Below are positions 57,096-64,000 of a stretch of DNA of 64,000 bases, in pieces; the stretch's first letter is position 1, and every line of letters starts with the position of its first letter. Location of the stretch: contig NC_016458.1 in assembly GCF_000226115.1 (NCBI RefSeq), positions 1,550,001 through 1,614,000 on the forward strand, in the 5' to 3' direction. The notes under the pieces were generated by a model. It worked only from the letters and a program-made list of their open reading frames with translations, ran no database searches and was not told the DNA's origin. The DNA comes from Thermothielavioides terrestris NRRL 8126 (taxonomy: Eukaryota; Ascomycota; Sordariomycetes; Sordariales; Chaetomiaceae). Both the position numbers and the translations under genes were made by a program.

Positions 57096-58628
57096 AAATC
57101 TACAAAGTACACTAAGTGGGCAGCAAGATAATTTCATTACGCACAGCTTACAAAGTATTCCGTACAATACCTCACGTTATATTCCACTGAGATACACATC
57201 TTCTGGGCGTCCGGTCGTTTGGGGCCAGGGCAGCAGATTGACGAGAACTCGTCAATTCAATGATGATCCAAGGAGGTTTGTCAGGGTGGCCTTGGGCCAA
57301 GAAATAGCCGACGACCCCGTGGGTGGCACCTCCGTGGTTGCTTGTCTACCTACCTAACCACTAGTTAATGGTAACGTTGTCCATTGAACACTACCTTACC
57401 TGGTACGATGTTGTGCGGAATACATGACATCAACTATACTACAACAGACGAATATCTGCGCATCCATCCATCCAACCAACCAACCACTCATCCATCAACA
57501 CACATCCGGACCCGGACCCGCGGACCCGCGAACCCGAACGCCGGGCCTGGCCAAGGTGCTGTGCGTGCCGTTTGCCTTGCAGAAGCAAGCGCAGCTGCAG
57601 CTCGATGCGCAGCTTGGGGCTAAATAACGCTAATACGCTAAATTGCAGCGTTTCTGCATTAGCCTGCCCCAACCGACATGGAACGCAAGCTACACTACAC
57701 TATGGAGCATGTCGATGGGTTGCAGGGGGAGTCGACTCCATCGCCACGTTAGTTAGTGCACAGGTCAACGGGTCCTGGCCTTCGGTTCGTCCCGCTCGAC
57801 TCATCTGGCGTGCGAGGGCAAAACGCCCACTTTCTCTTCCGTACATCCACTAGTTAGTGTACACTAGTGTAGTGTAGTGTACTTCACACGCTGATCCTCA
57901 GGAGCCGGCGGATCGCCTCCTCTCTCCCAAAGGACAAGCGGGGGATCTGGAGGTTGAGGAGTTCGTTGATCACTGCCCCGGTCCTCTGTGGCTCCTGTCT
58001 TCCCCACACATCATCTCGGCTGACCGCAGTCGTCCGGCGTCTCATCTTTCCAGTGCGGCACACCTTTCGTTAACCCAACTCATTATCAAGGACCAGCCGT
58101 GTGGCTCGACTGACACCAGCCGTTGACACAAGCTCTGTCGTGCAGCCGAAGCTCACGGTCGATTCGTTACCAAACATCCCGAGCTTGGTACGCCTGCATG
58201 TCGGCTCCCGCAACCCCTCGGACGGGGACATCTCGACTGACTTACACAGTACTACTTGCTGATCAGAGCCAACAAGCCTTGTTTGCAGGCTTTCGAGCAT
58301 TTACCGGTCTACCACTGGCCGACTAGGTAGCTTCCCTTCTCCTCTTTCGACTCCTCTCGCCTGGGCTCCTCAAGCCTCGGCTCCTCAAGAATTCATCGAC
58401 CGAGTAGCCTCTCTTCTCAGGAAGGTGAAGGCCAGCTGGGTTTGAGTTATCAGTATGATGTGTAACATCACAACCCTCATGTCTCATCCGCGCCATTGCT
58501 TCGCGCCGCGTTTCGGACACGGAGCCACGTGCTGACCATCCGATCTCTCATCTCTAGCTGACCTCGGTCGTCAGCACACCGTGTTGCCCTTGGCCTAATC
58601 GGGCCTTCACCAAGTTACCGTCTTCAAG
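57096..58628. other. Intergenic region before the O-methyltransferase
   Basis: No gene seen. It has a dense cluster of TAGTGTA words at 57850-57882 (CTAGTGTAGTGTAGTGTAC) and CATCCATCC/CCAACCAACC short repeats at about 57463-57486. The part from 58300 on may be the promoter and leader of the next gene. Confidence 0.5.
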
Positions 58629-60558
58629 ATGGCAAAGCTCAGGTTGAGCTCCTTGTTCCACTCCAGTCCCGTGTCGAGCACCGACGCCGAGACCAAAAAG
58701 CAGAACCGGCGCTCCATTTCTGCTCTGTCGGCCTCGCTTCGGCACAAGGATGTCGAGACAAACGGAACCTCCAAGGTCGCCAAGCCTGAGACATCATCCG
58801 AGCCATCCGACACGTCTCGGATGGCTGCTTTGGCTCAGAAGATTTCCAAGGAGACCGAGAAGCTAGAGGCTTACATGAAGGCGAATGGCCTGCCCATGCC
58901 TAGCTTTGACGTCGACGCTCCCGCCGACTTCCCTCATCTCCCCGACGATATCCAGCAGAGCCGGCAGGAGATCATCTACGCGACCAAAGAGCTGAACCGG
59001 CTGGCCCATGGCCCTCGCGAGTCTGTAAGATGGGGGGTCTGGGAAGTAAGGAATACATCCATCTACCCTGTCCCATGAGAAGTTTGCATTGACAGCCGGC
59101 CCAGTTCCTCGACGTGCTGGCGCTCACTGCCGTCAACCACTATGGACTAGGTAAGCCAGGATCCGGACATGCCTCTGCATCTCTCTAATGCACGCGGCAG
59201 CAAAACTTGTTCCCGTTGACTCGACTATCACGCTCGACGAGCTGCAGACCAAGACGTCCCTGGACCCGATCAACCTGGCCCGCCTGCTCCGCATGGCCAT
59301 GACCAACGGGATCTTCCGGGAACCCAGCCCGGGCGTCATCGCCCACACTGCCGCGTCCCGAGTCCTCGCCGAGGACGAGAACATGCAAGCCTGGATCGGT
59401 TTCAACGGCGAAGACATCTTTCCGGCTGCCGGACATGTGCTGCAGGCGCTCAAGGCCTACCCGGAGGCGACCTCCCTCACCCGTGCCGGCTTCCAGTTCG
59501 CTTTCAACACGGTCGACCAGGAGCCCATGTTCGCCACCTTCGGCAAGGACCCGGACCGAGCCCGCCGCATGGGACGCGCCATGGCGAGCCTGACCGGCGG
59601 CGAGGGGTACGAGCCCTCGTACTTCGTCGACGTCGAAAAGGGCGGCTACGACTTCAGCGATATCGACGCCGTCGGCGGCACGTTCGTCGACATCGGCGGG
59701 TCCCACGGCTTCATCTGTGTCGAGCTGGCGAACAGGTACAAGAACATGAAGTTCGTGGTCCAGGACCTGCAGAAGACGGTCGACAGCGCGCCCAACCCCA
59801 TCAGCCCCGACCCGCAGGTGGCCGAGCGGATCACCCTGCTCGCCCACGACTTCTTCACAGAGCAGGTCACCAAAGACGCGGATGGTAAACACTCCCGGCC
59901 TTTCCTCGCCTTTCGTTTAAGCCCTCCCCCCGCCCCCTCCCCCGACAATGGCTTTTCTTACTGACTGCCCAACCCCGGGGGACCCGCAGTCTACTTCTTC
60001 CGCTGGATCATGCACAACTACTCGACGCCCTACGCGGTGCGCATCCTGCGCAACCTGGTGCCCGCGCTCAAACCCGGCGCCCGCGTCATCATCAACGACC
60101 ACTGCCTGCGCGAGCCCGGCCGCGAGAACCCGTGGGACGAGCGGGTCATGCGCCGCATGGACGTCGTCATGCTCGCCCTGCTCAACGCGCAGGAGCGCAC
60201 CGAGGCCGAGTTCCGCGCGCTGTTTGCCGCCGCGGCGGACGGGTTCGTGTTTAAGGTGAGTTTGCGCTGCGCCCTCGTTGCGTTCAACTTTTATTAGGAA
60301 GGAAGAAAGGGCGGGATTTCTTTTCTTTCTCTCTTTTTGGTCGTGTGGTGCTGGTGCTGACATGCGGGTAATCAGGGCGTCCGCCGGCCGAAGGGCTGCC
60401 GCATGAGTATTATCGAGGCTGTCTGGCAGCCGGACAAGGTCGGGAAAACCGGCGAGGATAGCGCTGCCGCTGCGAAGCCGGCTTCTGATGCCCCCGCCCG
60501 GGAGAACGGTGTTGTCGCGGCCGCGTCTGAGGAGTCCCATGCCGCGGAGGCAAAGTAA
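58629..60558 (+). CDS. Fungal O-methyltransferase (COMT-like)
   Basis: Exons 58629-59024, 59096-59150, 59201-59884, 59990-60255 and 60376-60558 give 527 aa. Class I SAM-dependent enzyme of the type that methylates hydroxyl groups of small aromatic molecules. The N-terminal part has a helical dimerisation/winged-helix region (LAQKISKETEKLEAYM, ITLDELQTKTSLDPINLARLL, GIFREPSPGVIAHT). Motif I is VDIGGSHGF (about 312), then VVQDLQKTV, then RWIMHNYSTPYAVRILRN, LKPGARVIINDHCLREPG, and RRMDVVMLALLNAQERT. The catalytic-loop His is kept in IMHNYS, but the following Asp of the usual HDW is Asn. The C-terminal 40 residues (DAPARENGVVAAASEESHAA) are a disordered extension. Substrate unknown; no synthase gene is adjacent. 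It lies 2.5 kb from an MFS fragment. Confidence 0.88.
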
Positions 60559-63069
60559 ACAGCGCCGCGACCGGCCAAAGGGATTCGTCCCTGTGTTTCG
60601 TTCCCATTCCCATGGTTTTCTACCTCTTGGCTGGACTCTTTGAGCTTGAGTAACCAAGCAGCATCGCGTGGAAGCTAATTAGAGCACGGGGGAAATGCTT
60701 CGTCATGTAGCGATCAGGTGTTGATCCTTTCTGTCGTACTGTTCGATACCCCTGTTTTGTACCGGTGGCCACAGTCCTCTTTGGTATGTAGCAAACACAG
60801 CGGCATCAACTACCAGTATATATAATATAATATATTGTTTACGGTGGATCTCAACAAATGTAGAATAATTTCATCACAGCGAATCTCCCCTGTTCATTCC
60901 ATGTCCGGCAGTTCATGGGGAAACATTGTCGGCGTCTCCAGTCGTACTGTATGTCCAACAACGGTGGCACACTGGTACGGCCAGAAGCCAGTTCGGCTGG
61001 TGCTGTTCGTTCGGTGCAACTACGGCCCGGGTGTGGCTTGTTGAAGGGACGGAGGTATCACTGTCTCCAAATACCAGAGGGTTGCATATATACCAACCGT
61101 GGTGAGAAAGCGGGAAGAAGGCGAACCAGGACATGCTCTTTTCCGCGTCGTTTCGGTTGCGCCGGGGTAACTGGCCGGGCAGTAGCACACGCACATGGTT
61201 TGGCGGCTGCTGGAGTAGGACGCTGGAGGCTGAGAGGCGCTTATCGGCTTGTTGTGTCCTTCCGTTGCGTTCCATGTGCTTTGGAGGGACAACTGTCGTA
61301 GTTTGACTCCCGCGAGAGTCCTTGGTATCATCCGGCGTTGGACGAGTCAGTATGGGCTTATGTGGTACATACACGGTTATGTGAAGGCTTAAACACAACG
61401 GAGAATTATCAGCCAAGCGTTGATCAGGAGTTTAGACTTTCTTACAATGTTCTGCTGAAGGGAGACCGTGTTGCCGGGCGCCGGCGTTACTGAGGATACG
61501 CAGAGTGCAGTAAGTGATGATAAACTTGGCCTGACGAGGACTGGCTTTCTGGACTTCCGGAAGACGACGCCCTATAAAACGAACAGTTAACACGTCAACC
61601 GACCCCGACATTGACTGTCTTCGAGCCCCGGGAATGGCTCATCACTGTATACTGGCAATTCGGATCTATAGTTACGTGGCTCCCATGTGTGTCTCGGCAT
61701 CATTGGTCGTTTTAGTTTACCTAGGCAAGTTTACTCCCACTCAGGGGAAGTAAACCCTGTAATTCGGCCTGCTGTCGCAGCAGCGCGAGACAACCAAATC
61801 ACGCCTTTTCTGCAAGAACCACGCGGTTTTGAGGGTGTGTCCATCCAATATCCTTTCCAGCCACCTCGGTCCAGGTTTGGACGGCAGGCTGCCGCCCGGT
61901 CATGTTAACCCGGCCCGAGGGGGCCTCCACCGGACCCGATATTGTTGTTGCCTGGGGCCCCCTGATCTGACTCTGGTGATATTGGAGTTCGCTGTTCACT
62001 CCCTCATATGGAGGCATGTCTCGGGTACCAGAACTGTTGCCAGCGTTCTTGCAACGCCGTGACTGTGGTGGATGGAAATGACCATCTTTGTGAGCAACCC
62101 GAAACCGGACCGGACCGGAGAGTTTGGAGGCTTTGTAAATAGGTAACCTTGGAATCCTACCTTCCCAAGGCATATCCATACCCTTCAAGGTCTGTTTGCC
62201 CATCAAGCACTCTTAGATATCCCCAGAGGTGCGAATTTCCTTCCTTTCCTGTCCCAGTCCTCGCCCAGATCAAACAAAAACCTGGAAACCTTGTACACCT
62301 GACTTGAAGGCAACCAATCCCACCCACCCTCTCCCATTGTTTTCGTCACCCGGTTACACGAATACCTAAGGTAAGGTATCTCCCAGTCCGTCCGTGGACT
62401 CCCTGAAGGGTATAGATTTCGGCTCAGGAGCATGCATTTAGGCGAGGACACGCAAGCCTGTTGAACAGCCGTGATCGCACCGTACACAACGCCCGTCATT
62501 GTTCGCCGTATCACCTGTGCGACTCGACCAGGAAACATGCAGACTCCCACAAGGCGCCAGAGGAAACATGTTTGGGCAATATTCGCCTGACGATGTCGCG
62601 GAAGAACTCACAATGGGAGAGAAAAAGACAAGGTCAACCCTCACCCGCCCAACGCCAAGGGCGTGGAGCGAGACGGCCCAGGGGGAGAAGCTGTGAAGAC
62701 CGGCTGAGGCATCTTGGAGGAACTTGATCCACCAGATCAGATGGTGTCTCGGAGCTCGCAGGCCCTAACAACAGCGTGTTCAAGGTCTTGCTTCAGGGAC
62801 TGCACAGCGCTATTCTGCAAGAGGAGGTGTGCATGCACAAATGTCACTTGGTGTCCTCTCGAAATCGGCCAGCCAAAGCTCACCAGATTGGTCCCGGACA
62901 CAGCAAGATGCAAGTACCTGGATCACCTCCACTGGCTGCCTTAACGACCATTCGACTAAACGAGATCCTGTTTCCAGTCGGGTGGTATGAGAGCTATGGT
63001 CGCACCTTCCGACTCAGTGGACGACGCCGTTGCCTCAGGCTTTGCTCTGGTCTGGTTCAGTGAGGGCAG
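60559..63069. other. Intergenic region
   Basis: No supported gene. Stretches near 62700-63060 on the plus strand do not look like the missing N-terminal part of the following MFS transporter. Confidence 0.5.
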
Positions 63070-63612
63070 GTGCGACTGATCGGCCTAGGCCTCGGCCTCC
63101 TCTTGGGCTTCACAGCCATCTACGGCATCGGAGTTGGACTGTCGTTTGCCACCTGCACAATGATTGCCGCCGTCGAAGCCCAAAACGACGACCTCGCAGC
63201 CGCTCAAGGCACTATGGCCCAGGCCCGGGTCTTTGGTGGAGCGCCGGGCCTGGCCGTGTGCACCATCGTGTTCAACATCAAGCTGCAGAACTCACTGGGC
63301 CCTGACTCCAAATCGAACCTAGGGCACCAGGAGCTGGACCAGATCCATCGCAACCTAATCACCGGGCTTGCCCTCTCGGACGACTTCCGTCAGGATGTTA
63401 TCCGGATATATCTCGGCGCTTTCGGGGACCAGAGCTTGGTTATACTCGCCGTCGCCGTTGTTGCACTGCTGATGAGCCTCGGGACCTACAAGTCCGTGCC
63501 AAGCCATGTCGTCGACGTCATGGTTCAGCACAAGGAGCTCGCCGGCCGGCCGAGCGGCAGGGGAGACGTGGAGTTGTCGAGCGTCAGCAGTGTGCGGTCT
63601 CTTGTCCGGTAG
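63070..63612 (+). pseudogene. 3' fragment of an MFS transporter gene
   Basis: An open segment of about 180 codons encodes only the last transmembrane helices of a major-facilitator drug-type transporter: IGLGLGLLLGFTAIYGIGVGL, TMIAAVEAQNDDLAAAQGTM, QARVFGGAPGLAVCTIVFN, and, after a loop, the last helix VILAVAVVALLMSLGTYKSV, followed by a cytoplasmic tail. Whole proteins have twelve to fourteen helices and about 500-580 residues. The first two thirds are missing from the 2.5 kb upstream, so this is a truncated remnant. An acceptor-like GGGCAG just before 63070 leaves open a 3' exon of a gene with very long introns, which I consider unlikely. Confidence 0.7.
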
Positions 63613-63817
63613 TCAGGAGGCTCGCTGAACCTGTCCCAGAGGCTACAGGTATACTTTTCTTGAGATTGACTTTTGCACAGTCAAATGTGGTCAGAGTTGT
63701 CCAAGCTGGAGAGTGGTCATGATCTATTGCAGACTAACATTGCTCTTGTTTCAGTTAGAGATATTCTTTCCTTTTCTTTTCCTTTCCCCCCCCCCCCCCC
63801 CTCCCCACCCAAAAAAA

Positions 63818-63849
<32 letters not shown>

Positions 63850-64000
63850 AAGAAAGAAAAAAAAAAGGGGGGGGGGGGGGGGGGGGGGGGGAATTCCCCG
63901 TCGTTCTTATACGGCGTTCCGGTTAGGACTTCACCGACGGCAATCTCATGTCAAATGCGAACTGGGAGCGAAGGAGGGAAAGATTAGCGTGCTCTTCTTG
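63613..64000. other. Terminal flank without a gene
   Basis: 3' flank of the MFS fragment, ending with the homopolymer block listed separately. Confidence 0.5.
63786..63891. repeat. C16 - A-rich - G25 homopolymer block
   Basis: A run of 16 C, a CTCCCCACCC spacer, about 56 bp of A runs with single G interruptions, and then 25 consecutive G. The C and G tracts are complementary and could fold on each other. Confidence 0.9.

Noticed and set aside
53395..60558. Secondary-metabolite gene cluster around the two methyltransferases
   Set aside because: No polyketide, peptide or terpene synthase, P450 or pathway transcription factor lies between or beside them; the MFS gene is only a fragment.

Overview
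The window is nuclear DNA of a filamentous ascomycete (Pezizomycotina). The strongest marker is a hex1 gene for the Woronin-body protein, which this group alone carries; its product looks closest to the Sordariales form. Other support comes from short GT-AG introns, GC-rich coding DNA, GPI/secreted-type Asn-rich proteins and RIP-like C-to-T differences in a transposon. Genes are monocistronic, lie on both strands, and are separated by intergenic DNA that is often several kb long. No rRNA, tRNA, CRISPR or operon structure was seen.

Layout. 0.8-1.9 kb: intact, secreted P1/S1-type zinc nuclease. 5.7-7.6 kb: secreted Asn/Gly/Ala-repeat protein. 9.9-10.8 kb: SnoaL/NTF2-like protein. 11.4-14.5 kb (minus): a large putative regulator with a DUF8032-type domain, which I join across a 734-bp intron. 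14.5-28.4 kb: a stretch without convincing genes but with two copies of a 400-bp transposon. 28.4-31.2 kb (minus): DUF8035-type protein. 32.4-33.6 kb (minus): kinase-fold protein lacking catalytic residues. 34.1-37.6 kb (minus): spliceosomal DEAH helicase Prp22, head-to-head with a RING-finger gene at 37.9-38.9 kb. 41.4-43.0 kb (minus): hex1 with an unusual AUG-free but open leader. 45.5-48.8 kb: Rqc2/Tae2 of ribosome quality control. 49.9-51.5 kb (minus): proteasome lid subunit Rpn5. 53.4-55.2 kb: LaeA-like methyltransferase with a 6-nt microexon. 56.2-57.1 kb: two adjacent non-autonomous transposons. 58.6-60.6 kb: O-methyltransferase. 63.07-63.6 kb: a 3' fragment of an MFS transporter. The window ends with long C, A and G homopolymers.

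How the genes relate. They are mostly unrelated housekeeping functions (splicing, ribosome rescue, proteasome) mixed with fungal-specific genes (Woronin body, developmental-type regulator, LaeA-like and O-methyltransferases). The two methyltransferases and the MFS remnant recall secondary metabolism, but no backbone synthase is present, so I do not call a cluster. The most interesting signals are the hex1 leader, the 9-bp-TSD element family with telomere-like interiors, the adjacent second element, the microexon, and the DUF8032 gene whose long intron offers an alternative stop. All splice sites were read by eye; for each multi-exon gene the exon lengths were checked to keep one frame to the stop.
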